In this document: positions 45,042 to 52,640 of the stretch, in pieces
Layout: each line of letters starts with the position of its first letter
Position numbering within the stretch: the first letter of the stretch is position 1
Assembly: GCA_945952065.1 (NCBI GenBank)
Contig: CAMFGY010000010.1
Coordinates: 62,001-126,000, forward strand
Reading direction: 5' to 3'
Length of the DNA stretch: 64,000 nt
Source: an uncultured Burkholderiales bacterium
GTDB lineage: Bacteria > Pseudomonadota > Gammaproteobacteria > Burkholderiales > Burkholderiaceae_C
The notes under the pieces: model-generated
What the model was told of the DNA's origin: nothing
The model's database searches: none
Seen by the model: the letters and a program-made list of their open reading frames with translations, nothing else
Program-made: the position numbers and the translations under genes

Positions 45042-45761
45042 ATGAACGACAGCACCATTGACCACGCCAACGCCGAGCGCTTGGCCGCCCTACTCCAAAT
45101 CTTGGTCGCTGCCACGCCCGAGGACGAAGTGGCCGTGCCCATCGACACCTTGGACGGTTACCTCACCGCCTTGATCTGCGGCCCCGGCGACAACGGCCCG
45201 CTGCAGGCCATGGACGCACTGTTTGGCGACGACTGGGCCGACGCCCTGGACGAGCAAGACGCCACCGAAGAGTTCATGAGCGTGCTGCATGAGCGCTGGA
45301 ACGAAATCGGCGAATCGCTGGACCCCGAAGCCTTGTCGGCCGACCCCGAAGCCATGTTGCTGGAGCCGCTGATCACCGAGTTCGATGAAGCCACCAAGGC
45401 CAGCCTCTTGAGCCAAGGCGTGCTGAGCGAAGAACAATTGGCGCAACTGCCACCGGCCGGGCTGATGTGGGTCGAGGGCTTTATGCAAGCGGTGGAGGAC
45501 TGTGCAGACGACTGGTACGTTTTCGAAGACGAGAGCGAAGAAGCGCAGATGCTGGACGCCATGCTGATGGGCGTGGCCGCCGTGGCCATGCCGCCCGGCG
45601 AGCAGCGCCAAGCCTATATCGATGAGTCTTACGACGAAGACGAAGAAGTGGACCAGAACGTTTTGCTCGATGACGCGCTGTTCTCGGTGCAAGACCTGCG
45701 GATCTTCTGGCTCCAACAAGCCGTCAATCAGGCCGTGAGCTCCGGTCAACTCGACGACTGA
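45042..45761 (+). CDS. UPF0149 / YecA-family protein
   Basis: A 239-residue acidic cytoplasmic protein of the UPF0149 family. The family pattern is the N-terminal DTLDGYLTALICGPG (about residues 34-48), a central WVEGFMQAVEDCADDW and an acidic C-terminal half. Many YecA proteins end in a SEC-C zinc motif, but this one does not. AGGAG stands seven bases before the ATG at 45042; frames starting further upstream would run through the alaS terminator. The function of the family is unknown. It is convergent with the SET-domain gene. Confidence 0.85.
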   Translation: MNDSTIDHANAERLAALLQILVAATPEDEVAVPIDTLDGYLTALICGPGDNGPLQAMDALFGDDWADALDEQDATEEFMSVLHERWNEIGESLDPEALSADPEAMLLEPLITEFDEATKASLLSQGVLSEEQLAQLPPAGLMWVEGFMQAVEDCADDWYVFEDESEEAQMLDAMLMGVAAVAMPPGEQRQAYIDESYDEDEEVDQNVLLDDALFSVQDLRIFWLQQAVNQAVSSGQLDD

Positions 45762-45779
45762 GTATTGACCTGAGCTGAT

Positions 45780-46262
45780 TCAAAGCCGCCCGCTGCAATT
45801 GGGCGCGCCGCAACGGCAGGTGAGCCGCCCTTCGTGGTGGCTCTCGCCGTAATCGCAACAGAGCTCTTCGCCTACCTCGATATCGCGCAAGGCATAGAAC
45901 TCCACCCGGCCCTGGCTGATGCGCAGCTTGGCATTGGGCGCGCAGCTGTGGTTGATGTGGCGCAGCGCATCGATGGCATGGGTGGCGTCGACGGCCCGGG
46001 TCTCCGAGACCTCCACGATATGAATGCGCTCGCGACCTTTGGCGCGGCGCCGCGCCTCACGCACCGAGATCGACTCGCCCCGTAACTCCCCAATTTTGCG
46101 GCGCTCAGGGATGGGCTCGGCAGCGAACACACCCAGGCCGTCAATGGGGCTTTGGGCCACCGTCAAGGCAAATCGTTCAGCGGGCTTGCGCTGCCCCTTG
46201 GCGGGCGCAGGCGTTTCAAGCGGCGGCGGGGTCAGCGGGGGGATTTCAATCAGTCGCGGCAT
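45780..46262 (-). CDS. SET-domain protein (lysine-methyltransferase-like)
   Basis: A 160-residue protein consisting of one SET domain. The first motif is GLGVFAAEPI near residue 43. The S-adenosylmethionine and substrate pocket motif RHINHSCAPNA lies near 103, and the GEELCCDYG motif with the catalytic tyrosine near 131. A post-SET cysteine cluster (CRCGAPNCSGRL) closes the protein. A proline-rich N-terminal stretch of about 25 residues precedes it. SET proteins are chiefly eukaryotic histone methyltransferases; bacterial ones are scattered and mostly uncharacterised. The ATG at 46262 opens a compact domain. The substrate is unknown. Confidence 0.85.
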   Translation of the reverse strand: MPRLIEIPPLTPPPLETPAPAKGQRKPAERFALTVAQSPIDGLGVFAAEPIPERRKIGELRGESISVREARRRAKGRERIHIVEVSETRAVDATHAIDALRHINHSCAPNAKLRISQGRVEFYALRDIEVGEELCCDYGESHHEGRLTCRCGAPNCSGRL

Positions 46263-46337
46263 GGTGGGGTGATTGTCGCCGCGCTCGGTGCAAATCCTTG
46301 CCCTGCAGTCTGCTTGCAACAAGCCGCGCGGCATGGC

Positions 46338-46367
46338 TTGACCCCGGCCGGGCGGAGCCCGCATACT
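46338..46367 (+). promoter_or_regulatory. Promoter for a leaderless micro-ORF
   Basis: TTGACC (46338-46343) and CATACT (46362-46367) are spaced 18 bp apart. Transcription would start at about 46374, which is the A of an ATG, so the message would be leaderless. Confidence 0.5.
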
Positions 46368-46373
46368 GAGCCG

Positions 46374-46532
46374 ATGCAAGCCGCCGGTTTTACCTTCAGC
46401 ACCCGCCCTCCTTTTGGCGCCCAGCCCCAAGGCGCTGCGGCCGTGCCGGCACAGTTTTTTATGCCCCTGATGCTAGTGGCCATGCAGGCCACCCATGCCA
46501 ACTTCGCCCCAGGCCCGCAGCGGCAGCCCTGA
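46374..46532 (+). CDS. Possible 52-residue hypothetical protein
   Basis: A short frame with a hydrophobic C-terminal half (AQFFMPLMLVAMQATHANFA), possibly membrane-inserting, and no similarity I recognise. Support is contextual: a promoter whose expected start site is the first base of the ATG, and a strong terminator 36 bp after the stop, so a separate short transcript is likely. It could equally be a non-coding RNA. It is divergent from the SET-domain gene. There is no Shine-Dalgarno. Confidence 0.4.
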   Translation: MQAAGFTFSTRPPFGAQPQGAAAVPAQFFMPLMLVAMQATHANFAPGPQRQP

Positions 46533-46567
46533 GGGCCAGAAACTCCAAAGTTCCACTCTCCCCCGCC

Positions 46568-46600
46568 AAAAAGCCCGCTGACCCAGCGGGCTTTTTGTTT
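46568..46600 (+). terminator. Rho-independent terminator after the micro-ORF
   Basis: A 13-bp perfect stem, AAAAAGCCCGCTG with CAGCGGGCTTTTT, has a three-base loop and a TTTTTGTTT tail. It ends a short plus-strand transcript from 46374. Confidence 0.9.
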
Positions 46601-46652
46601 TCTCAGTCCCCCAAAAGGCCTCGCGCCACCACCCACAAGGAGCTTGAACATC

Positions 46653-47177
46653 ATGCCGATCACCATCCGCCGCGCCCAAGTCAGCGATGCCGCCGGGTTT
46701 GCCGAACTGATGAGCCACCCCGAGGTCTTCGGTGCCTTGCTGCAAAACCCTTACCCGACGGAAGATATGTGGAAGCTGCGTCTGCAAGACGGGGCCGCAC
46801 CGGGCAAGGCGGATCTGCATTTGGTGGCGCTCAACGCCGAAGGCAAGCTGCAAGCCAGTGCCGGGCTGTTCAGCGTCGGCGCGCCCTTGCGGCGCCGGCA
46901 CGCCATGGGCCTGGGGATTTCGGTCGCCCATGACGCCCAAGGGCAAGGGGTGGGCCGGGCCATGATGGCAGCACTGCTGGACTATGCCGACAACTGGGGT
47001 CAGGTCTTGCGCATTGAGTTGACCGTCTATGCCGACAACGCCCGAGCCATCGCCCTGTATGAACGCTTCGGCTTTGTGCATGAGGGCCGCATGAAGGCCT
47101 ATGCGCTGCGCAACGGTGCTTATGTGGACACCTTGGCCATGGCCCGCTTGCACCCTCATCCGCCGAGCTGGAACTGA
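46653..47177 (+). CDS. GNAT-family N-acetyltransferase
   Basis: A 174-residue acetyl-CoA-dependent transferase. The acetyl-CoA-binding motif A is GLGISVAHDAQGQGVGRAMMAALLDYAD (about 90-118), with motif B around LTVYADNARAIALYERFGF, as in the RimI/PhnO group. AAGGAG lies 10 bases before the ATG at 46653, which is preferred over a TTG nine bases earlier. The C-terminal LRNGAYVDTLAMARL resembles aminoglycoside- or amine-type GNATs such as YhhY. The substrate is unknown. A terminator follows, so it stands alone. Confidence 0.87.
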   Translation: MPITIRRAQVSDAAGFAELMSHPEVFGALLQNPYPTEDMWKLRLQDGAAPGKADLHLVALNAEGKLQASAGLFSVGAPLRRRHAMGLGISVAHDAQGQGVGRAMMAALLDYADNWGQVLRIELTVYADNARAIALYERFGFVHEGRMKAYALRNGAYVDTLAMARLHPHPPSWN

Positions 47178-47225
47178 AGCGCGAGCAAGGTGGCGGGCCG
47201 CCTTGTTGCCCGCCTGTGGAAAAAG

Positions 47226-47260
47226 AAAAGCCGCGGCGCTTTCGCTTCGCGGCTTCTTTT
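47226..47260 (+). terminator. Terminator after the GNAT gene
   Basis: AAGCCGCG (47228-47235) pairs with CGCGGCTT (47248-47255) around a 12-base loop; CTTTTAC follows. An A-rich stretch lies in front, so it may also serve the convergent small gene. Confidence 0.78.
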
Positions 47261-47298
47261 ACAACAGGCTTCGCTGCAAGCGTGGCTGGAATGTCCAC

Positions 47299-47586
47299 TC
47301 AAATGGGTTGAAACAGCGCCCGCCTGTCTTCGGCCACGCGCACCTCGGCCGGCGTTTGCCGACCTTCCACCATCACCCGCGGCAGTTGTTGCGGTGCCGG
47401 GCGCGTTTGCGGGGTGTTGCTCAGTCGCTTGCCAGTGATGACCAAACGGGCCAACTTGACCACTTCGCTGGCCTGGGCCGGCGCGGCAGGCGCCAACAGG
47501 GCACAGTTCAACAGCGCCAAGCCGGCAAGCAAGCTCGCGCCGCTGCGGCGTTTGGGGCGTGGATGGCGTCTTGGCTGCTGGTTCAC
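47299..47586 (-). CDS. Small exported hypothetical protein
   Basis: A 95-residue protein with a basic N terminus (PRRHPRPKRR), one hydrophobic signal sequence ending near PAAPAQA, and a mature part of about 55 residues with the pattern VITGKR...VMVEGRQ, two similar short beta motifs. GGAGAGACACC precedes the GTG at 47586, which decides the start against a longer frame. I recognise no family. It lies 160 bp downstream of cydB on the same strand and may be separately expressed. Confidence 0.6.
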   Translation of the reverse strand: MNQQPRRHPRPKRRSGASLLAGLALLNCALLAPAAPAQASEVVKLARLVITGKRLSNTPQTRPAPQQLPRVMVEGRQTPAEVRVAEDRRALFQPI

Positions 47587-47746
47587 GGTGTCTCTCCCTG
47601 CTCTTGGATGGAGCGATTTATTCAGTGCTCGCAGTATGTCCAGCCACTGCGTCAATCAAAAGGCGGAAGTGACGAACTGCCGTTTTCTGCGATCAAACGG
47701 CAGAAACCGGGCCTGAAGCTCCGAGTCCGGCAGGCCTAGGGCCAAA

Positions 47747-48742
47747 TCAGGCGTAGCGCAATTCACCGGCCTTGCCCCAAAACACCCGGTAGGCAAACAC
47801 GGTGTAGGCCGCAATAGCGGGCACGGTTGCGACCACACCCCACAGGATGAACTGCAAGGATTTGGGGGCAGCGGCGGCCTGCCAGACCGTCATTCTGTCA
47901 ATCAAGACATAGGGATACAGGCTGTAGGCCAAACCCATAAAGCCCAACAACATCACCAACACCGTCAGGGCAAAAGGCAGCCAGCACAGCTTGCCCATCA
48001 CCCGGTGCGAGTTCAGCAAGGCGCGCAAGCTCAGCAGGGCCAGCGCTGTGGTCAACGGGATCGGCAGCAACGCAATCAAGGCCGGCATGCTGAACCAGCG
48101 CTCACTCACAGTGGCGCTGACCCAGGGCGTGGTGATGGACACCAGCGCCAGACCGATCACCACCGCAGGCCAAGCCTGCTTGGCGCGGCGGCGCGCCAGT
48201 ACTTGCAAGTCTCCCTCCGCCTTCATCAGCAGCCAGCCTGCGCCCAACAAGGCATAGGCCGCAGCCAAGGCCAAGGCAATCAGCAACGCAAACAAATTCG
48301 CGGCCCAGCCCTCGGCGAAACCGGTGATGTAGCGCGCCAGCATCCAGCCCTGCGAGAGCGAGGCCAGGGCCGAACCGGCCATGAAGGCGCGGTCCCACAG
48401 CGGCTTCCACTGCGCCTGCGCCTTGACGCGAAAGTCAAAGGCCACCCCCCGCAGCGTCAGGCCCAAGAGCATGATCGCCACCGGCAGGTAGAGCGCTTGC
48501 AGAATCAAACCATGGGCCTTGGGGAAAGCCACCAACAAAATGCCCACGCCCAAGACCAACCAAGTTTCGTTGGCATCCCAAAACGGCCCGATGGAGGCCA
48601 CCATGCGGTCCTTGTGCGCTTCCTTGGCGCCAAGCATGAGCAAGCCCACGCCCAGGTCATAGCCATCCAAGACCACATAGACCAAAAGAGCCAAGCCCAT
48701 CAAGGCCATGAAAACCAAAGGCATCCAATACGCGGCATTCAT
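47747..48742 (-). CDS. cydB: Cytochrome bd ubiquinol oxidase subunit II
   Basis: A 331-residue integral-membrane subunit of a bd-type quinol oxidase. It starts with the family motif VYVVLDGYDLGVGLL near residues 21-35 and has FWDANETWLVLGVGILLVAFP near 53-73, plus the usual eight to nine hydrophobic helices. The C terminus GVVATVPAIAAYTVFAYRVFWGK is typical of the CioB subgroup. Its ATG overlaps the cydA stop by 4 bp, so production is coupled. With subunit I it reduces oxygen to water without pumping protons, useful at low oxygen or when haem-copper oxidases are poisoned. Confidence 0.94.
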   Translation of the reverse strand: MNAAYWMPLVFMALMGLALLVYVVLDGYDLGVGLLMLGAKEAHKDRMVASIGPFWDANETWLVLGVGILLVAFPKAHGLILQALYLPVAIMLLGLTLRGVAFDFRVKAQAQWKPLWDRAFMAGSALASLSQGWMLARYITGFAEGWAANLFALLIALALAAAYALLGAGWLLMKAEGDLQVLARRRAKQAWPAVVIGLALVSITTPWVSATVSERWFSMPALIALLPIPLTTALALLSLRALLNSHRVMGKLCWLPFALTVLVMLLGFMGLAYSLYPYVLIDRMTVWQAAAAPKSLQFILWGVVATVPAIAAYTVFAYRVFWGKAGELRYA

Positions 48743-50097
48743 ACGCTCAGGCTCCCTGCTGCATGCTTGGGCAAAGGCGGGGGTGCGCTCGCATCCACCG
48801 GCTTGCCCGCCATGTATTTGATGACCGACACATAGGCCACGATCAGCGCCACATACAGCGTGATGTAGGCCGCCAGGGTCAAGGCGATGGTGGGCGCCGG
48901 CGTGGCCGAGGCCGCATCGGCGGTGCGCAAGAGGCCGTAGATCAGGAAGGGCTGTCGCCCGATTTCGGTCACATACCAGCCCGCCAGGGTAGCCACCCAA
49001 CCCGAGAAGCTCATCCAGGCCAGACCGAGCAAAAACCACCTCGGCAAGGCCTCGGCAGCCCATGCTCGGCGCCGATACAGCCAGCACCCCAGCCAACTGA
49101 AGGCCAGCATCAGCAGGCCCGTGCCCACCATGATGCGAAAGCCGAAAAACAGCGGCGCGGCCGGCGGGTGGGCCCCCTTGAAATCATCCAGACCGCGGAT
49201 TTCGCCGTCGGGCTGGTGCGTCAGGATCAGGCTGGCCAGTTGCGGAATGCCGATCTCGAAATCATTGCTGCGCGTTTTTTCATTGGGCCAGGCGAACAGC
49301 AACAGCGGCGCGCCGCGCTCGGTTTGCCAGACCCCTTCCATGGCGGCGATCTTGGCCGGCTGATGCGTCAAGGTGTTCAAGCCATGCAGATCGCCCACCC
49401 AGATCTGCAGCGGAATCAGCAAAGCGCCCAAGGTCAAGCCCACACGCAAGACCTTGGCCGTGTGCGGCTGCGTCCGGCCCTTGAGCACCTGCCAGGCGCT
49501 CAGGCCCGACAGGAAAAAGGCCACGGTCAAGCCCGAGGCCAAGAGCTTGTGGGCCAGGCGGTAAGGGAAAGACGGGTTGAACACAATGGCCCACCAGTCC
49601 AGCGCATGAAACTCGCCATGGATGATTTCATAGCCCTGCGGCGTGTGCATCCAGGAGTTCAGGCTCAAGATCCAAAAGGCGCTGAGTGTGGTGCCAAAGG
49701 CCACCATCACCGTGGCCAGCACATGCACCCGCTCGCTGACGCGGCCATGGCCGAACAGCATCACGCCCAGAAAACTCGCTTCTAAGAAAAAGGCCGTCAA
49801 GACCTCATAGCCCAGCAGCGGGCCGGCGATATTGCCGGCTTTTTCCATAAAACCCGGCCAATTGGTGCCGAACTGAAAGCTCATGGTGATGCCGCTGACC
49901 ACGCCCAGGGCGAAGCTCAAGGCAAACACCTTGGTCCAGAAACGGTAGGCGCCCAGCCATGCGCTGTCTTGCGTCCGCAGCCAGCGCCAGCGAAAGAACA
50001 GCAAGACCCAGGCCAAAGCGATATTGATGGTGGGGAACAGAATGTGAAAGCTGATATTGGCGGCAAACTGCATGCGCGCCAGAACGACCGCGTCCAT
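48739..50097 (-). CDS. cydA: Cytochrome bd ubiquinol oxidase subunit I (short Q-loop, CIO type)
   Basis: This 452-residue haem-carrying subunit binds b558, b595 and d haems and oxidises quinol. The haem ligand H18 lies in ANISFHILFPTINIALAW. The GVVSGITMSFQFGTNWPGF motif near 70, the EGVWQTERGAPLLLFAWP quinol-site region near 256 and GWYVTEIGRQPF near 385 are clear. The Q-loop after the WQTE motif is short, as in cyanide-insensitive oxidases (CioA) and not the long-loop E. coli CydA. The gene follows the regulator by only 2 bp and overlaps cydB by 4 bp, giving a regulator-cydA-cydB operon. Confidence 0.94.
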   Translation of the reverse strand: MDAVVLARMQFAANISFHILFPTINIALAWVLLFFRWRWLRTQDSAWLGAYRFWTKVFALSFALGVVSGITMSFQFGTNWPGFMEKAGNIAGPLLGYEVLTAFFLEASFLGVMLFGHGRVSERVHVLATVMVAFGTTLSAFWILSLNSWMHTPQGYEIIHGEFHALDWWAIVFNPSFPYRLAHKLLASGLTVAFFLSGLSAWQVLKGRTQPHTAKVLRVGLTLGALLIPLQIWVGDLHGLNTLTHQPAKIAAMEGVWQTERGAPLLLFAWPNEKTRSNDFEIGIPQLASLILTHQPDGEIRGLDDFKGAHPPAAPLFFGFRIMVGTGLLMLAFSWLGCWLYRRRAWAAEALPRWFLLGLAWMSFSGWVATLAGWYVTEIGRQPFLIYGLLRTADAASATPAPTIALTLAAYITLYVALIVAYVSVIKYMAGKPVDASAPPPLPKHAAGSLSV

Positions 50098-50099
50098 GC

Positions 50100-50681
50100 T
50101 CAGCCTGCGCTTTCTTCGTGGGTGCCTTTGCCCGTGACGGCCCTGCCGATGCGGCCCGGCAACTCCAGCATTTTTTGAACCTTGGAACCCATCTTCATCA
50201 ACTGACCCAGGGTCTGCGAGTCCATCTTCTGCACATCGTCGAACCAGGTCGACAGCAACTCGATCAGGTCGTGCATGCCGCGCATGCGTTCTTGGGCGAT
50301 GCGGTCTTCCTCGCTGGTAGGCGTCTCCAGCAAGGCATTGCGCAACATGGACAAGGTGGGCTCGATTTCGCGCCGACGCCGCTCTTCGGCCAGGGTGCGA
50401 AAGATTTCCCAGGCATCGCTGGGGGCCTCGAAGTACTCGCGCCGGTCGCCCGGCAAATGGCGCAGCTTCACCAAGCGCCAGGCTTGCAGCTCTTTCAGGC
50501 CCATGGAGACATTGGAGCGGCTGAACTCCAAGCACTCGGCGATTTCATCGGCGTTCAGCGCCTGCGGCGAGACAAAGATCAGGGCATAGATCTGCCCCAC
50601 GGTGCGGTTGATGCCCCAGCGGCTGCCCATCTCACCGAAATGGGCCACAAAACTCCGCACCAGCGGACTCATCGCATTCAT
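50100..50681 (-). CDS. GbsR/MarR-type transcriptional regulator of the cyd operon
   Basis: A 193-residue winged-helix regulator of the GbsR subgroup of MarR proteins. The wHTH lies at about 30-95: INRTVGQIYALIFVSP, LNADEIAECLEFSRSNVSMGLKELQAW as recognition helix region, and HLPGDRREYFEA as wing. The C-terminal half is helical, for dimerisation. The ATG at 50681 was chosen because the upstream frame would include the palindromic operator. It is the first gene of the operon with cydA and cydB, and a perfect 9+9 bp inverted repeat 74-98 bp upstream is a likely binding site. The signal is unknown; it probably autoregulates and controls the oxidase (inference). Confidence 0.88.
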   Translation of the reverse strand: MNAMSPLVRSFVAHFGEMGSRWGINRTVGQIYALIFVSPQALNADEIAECLEFSRSNVSMGLKELQAWRLVKLRHLPGDRREYFEAPSDAWEIFRTLAEERRRREIEPTLSMLRNALLETPTSEEDRIAQERMRGMHDLIELLSTWFDDVQKMDSQTLGQLMKMGSKVQKMLELPGRIGRAVTGKGTHEESAG

Positions 50682-50754
50682 AAAGCTGCTTTCTCTGCCT
50701 TGCGCTGGCGCAATGCCAGACAGGGCGGTGTTTGATGTGGCGCAAATCTTATCC

Positions 50755-50781
50755 AATTTTCAGTAATTTCTGAAAATTCAG
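50755..50781. promoter_or_regulatory. Palindromic operator upstream of the regulator-cydAB operon
   Basis: AATTTTCAG (50755-50763), a six-base spacer TAATTT, and CTGAAAATT (50770-50778) form a perfect inverted repeat. A further TTCAG at 50777-50781 makes a second overlapping dyad CTGAA-AA-TTCAG. It is AT-rich against the GC-rich background and placed where a promoter of the minus-strand operon should be. Confidence 0.7.
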
Positions 50782-50959
50782 CAAAAAGAAGACAAGCCAG
50801 CTGGGCCATGACTTGCTGGAACTGCAGCAAGTCGGGCGACAAGGATTAGCGCCAGCCCGAGCCTTCGCCCATGTCTGAAGTCAGCGCCGCCTTCCGCCGG
50901 GAATAATCGCGTCCATCCTCCCGCTCCAACAGAGCCTAGCCTTGAGTTCATCCGACGCC

Positions 50960-51934
50960 ATGACTGCCCAAGCCAGCCGCAAACCCGCCCAGCAACCCTG
51001 CCTCCCCAACAAGCTCGCGCATGCCTTGCTGCCCCTGCTATGGGCTTGCGCCCTGGTTCACACCAGTTGGGCGCAGTCACAGCCTGCTGCACCAGAAAAA
51101 GTCCAGGTCCCCAGCCTCGACCAGCGCGCCGGTCAGCCCTTGCCGCTGCTGGGCCATTGGTTCCCGGCAGAGCCCAGCGCAAGGACCGCGGCGCGCGCAC
51201 CCGCCATCGTGCTCTTGCATGGCTGTGGCGGGGCTTATGGCAAAAAAGGCGAGCTCTCCGAGCGCATGCAGGACTACCGCCAATTGCTCAATGCCGAAGG
51301 TTGGCACGTGCTGGTGCTGGACTCTCTGACACCGCGCGGCGAGCGGGAGTTGTGCACACAAAAAATCGGCACCCGCGCCGTCACCATGACCGAGCGGCGT
51401 CGCGATGCTTTGGGCGCTCTGCAGTGGCTGGCCGCACGATCCGATGTGGACGCCACCCGCTTGGCCTTGCTGGGCTGGTCCAATGGCGGCAGCACGGTGC
51501 TGGCCAGCACCAATCTGAACCATGCCGAGGTCAAGGCGGTGGCCCTGCGTCCCCGTGCGGCCTTGGCTTTTTACCCCGGATGCGAAGCCGATCAAAAACG
51601 CGGTTATGTTCCTTCGGCCCCTTTGCTGATGCTGACCGGCGCCGCAGACGACTGGACGCCGGCCGCGCCCTGCGAAGCACTGGCCCGCGAAGCCCGGCCG
51701 AGCCCGGGCGTCGCTGCGCCTCAGTGGGTCGCCTATGCCGGGGCCTACCACGGCTTTGACAGCGCCGCGCCTGTGCGCCTGCGTGCCGATGTGCCCAACG
51801 GGGTCAAGCCCGGCGCCGGCGTGCATGTGGGGGGGCAAGCGCAGGCCTTGGCGCAATCGCGGGCCGCCATGTTGGCCTTTTTTCGTGAGCACCTGAGCGA
51901 GCGGCCGCAGGAGCCTGCGAAAGCCCAACCATGA
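50960..51934 (+). CDS. Exported dienelactone-hydrolase-family alpha/beta hydrolase
   Basis: A 324-residue serine hydrolase with a signal peptide (LLPLLWACALVHTSWAQ). The oxyanion motif VLLHGCGG lies near residue 85. The nucleophile S174 is in LLGWSNGGS, a probable acid Asp in TGAADDWTP, and the His in YAGAYHGFDS, in the order of dienelactone hydrolases. Conserved cysteines around the active site may form disulfides. The physiological ester or lactone is unknown. Its stop overlaps the start of the next GNAT gene (ATGA), so the two form an operon. ATG at 50960 is preferred to a TTG 18 bases earlier; neither has a strong ribosome site. Confidence 0.83.
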   Translation: MTAQASRKPAQQPCLPNKLAHALLPLLWACALVHTSWAQSQPAAPEKVQVPSLDQRAGQPLPLLGHWFPAEPSARTAARAPAIVLLHGCGGAYGKKGELSERMQDYRQLLNAEGWHVLVLDSLTPRGERELCTQKIGTRAVTMTERRRDALGALQWLAARSDVDATRLALLGWSNGGSTVLASTNLNHAEVKAVALRPRAALAFYPGCEADQKRGYVPSAPLLMLTGAADDWTPAAPCEALAREARPSPGVAAPQWVAYAGAYHGFDSAAPVRLRADVPNGVKPGAGVHVGGQAQALAQSRAAMLAFFREHLSERPQEPAKAQP

Positions 51935-52515
51935 GCAGCCCGGCTCCCGCCCAAATCCTGAGCAAGCGATTGCTGCTGCGCGCACCCCATGCCGCCTTGG
52001 CCCCGGCACTCCAGGACTTCGAGTGGCGCAACCGCGCCCATTTCGCCCCTTGGGGCCCGGCTCAGGCCGCGGACTTTTATGAAGCCGACGCGGTGGCCGA
52101 GCGCCTGCGCCGCGCCGAGCAAGACTTTGCCGCCGGCACGGCCTTGCGCTACTGGTTCAGCCGGATCGAGGCGCCCACCCAGGTGATCGGCCAGGTCAAT
52201 CTGACCCAAATCAGCCGGGGCCCGTTTCAAAACGCCATGCTGGGCTACAGCCTGGACGCGCAGTCACGCGGCCAAGGCCTTATGAACGAGGCCTTGCAAA
52301 CGCTGATCGCACTCGCGTTTGAGCGACCGATTCGCCTGCACCGAATTCAGGCCGCCGTACGGCCCGAGAACAAGCCCAGTCTGGCGGTGCTGCGGCGCCT
52401 GGGTTTTGCGCTGGAGGGGCTCAGTCAGCGCTATTTATTCATCGACGGCGCATGGCGTGACCATCAAGTCTTCGCCTTGTTGAACCCCGCTTGGGGCGAG
52501 CACGAGGCGCCTTGA
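51931..52515 (+). CDS. RimJ/RimL-type N-acetyltransferase
   Basis: A 194-residue GNAT enzyme of the RimJ/RimL group, which acetylates N-terminal residues of ribosomal proteins or other amines. The signature parts are FEWRNRAHFAPW near residue 30, GYSLDAQSRGQGLMNEALQTLIALAFE (acetyl-CoA loop near 105) and LHRIQAAVRPENKPSLAVLRRLGF, ending in the HQVFALL strand. It starts at an ATGA overlap with the hydrolase gene. The real substrate is unknown; RimJ itself is one possibility. Confidence 0.85.
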   Translation: MSSPAPAQILSKRLLLRAPHAALAPALQDFEWRNRAHFAPWGPAQAADFYEADAVAERLRRAEQDFAAGTALRYWFSRIEAPTQVIGQVNLTQISRGPFQNAMLGYSLDAQSRGQGLMNEALQTLIALAFERPIRLHRIQAAVRPENKPSLAVLRRLGFALEGLSQRYLFIDGAWRDHQVFALLNPAWGEHEAP

Positions 52516-52592
52516 CGCGGCGCTTGCTTCAAGCCCACCGCCCCCCCGACAGAGGGATGTCCGGCTCGACCTTTTCGTTGAACACTAATAAC

Positions 52593-52609
52593 TTATCGTT
52601 TTACGATAA
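52593..52609. promoter_or_regulatory. Operator palindrome in front of the DUF2975/XRE pair
   Basis: TTATCG-TTTTA-CGATAA is a perfect 6-bp inverted repeat in an unusually AT-rich stretch, 32 bp before the DUF2975 start. It probably binds the XRE regulator encoded by the second gene. Confidence 0.65.
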
Positions 52610-52640
52610 TTTCGTTTTTCTAAATGCCAAGCGCAGCGCC

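Noticed and set aside
50732-50745. An FNR/ANR site in front of the cyd operon
   Set aside because: TTGAT-GTGG-CGCAA matches only one half of TTGAT-N4-ATCAA; the perfect palindrome next to it is the better candidate.
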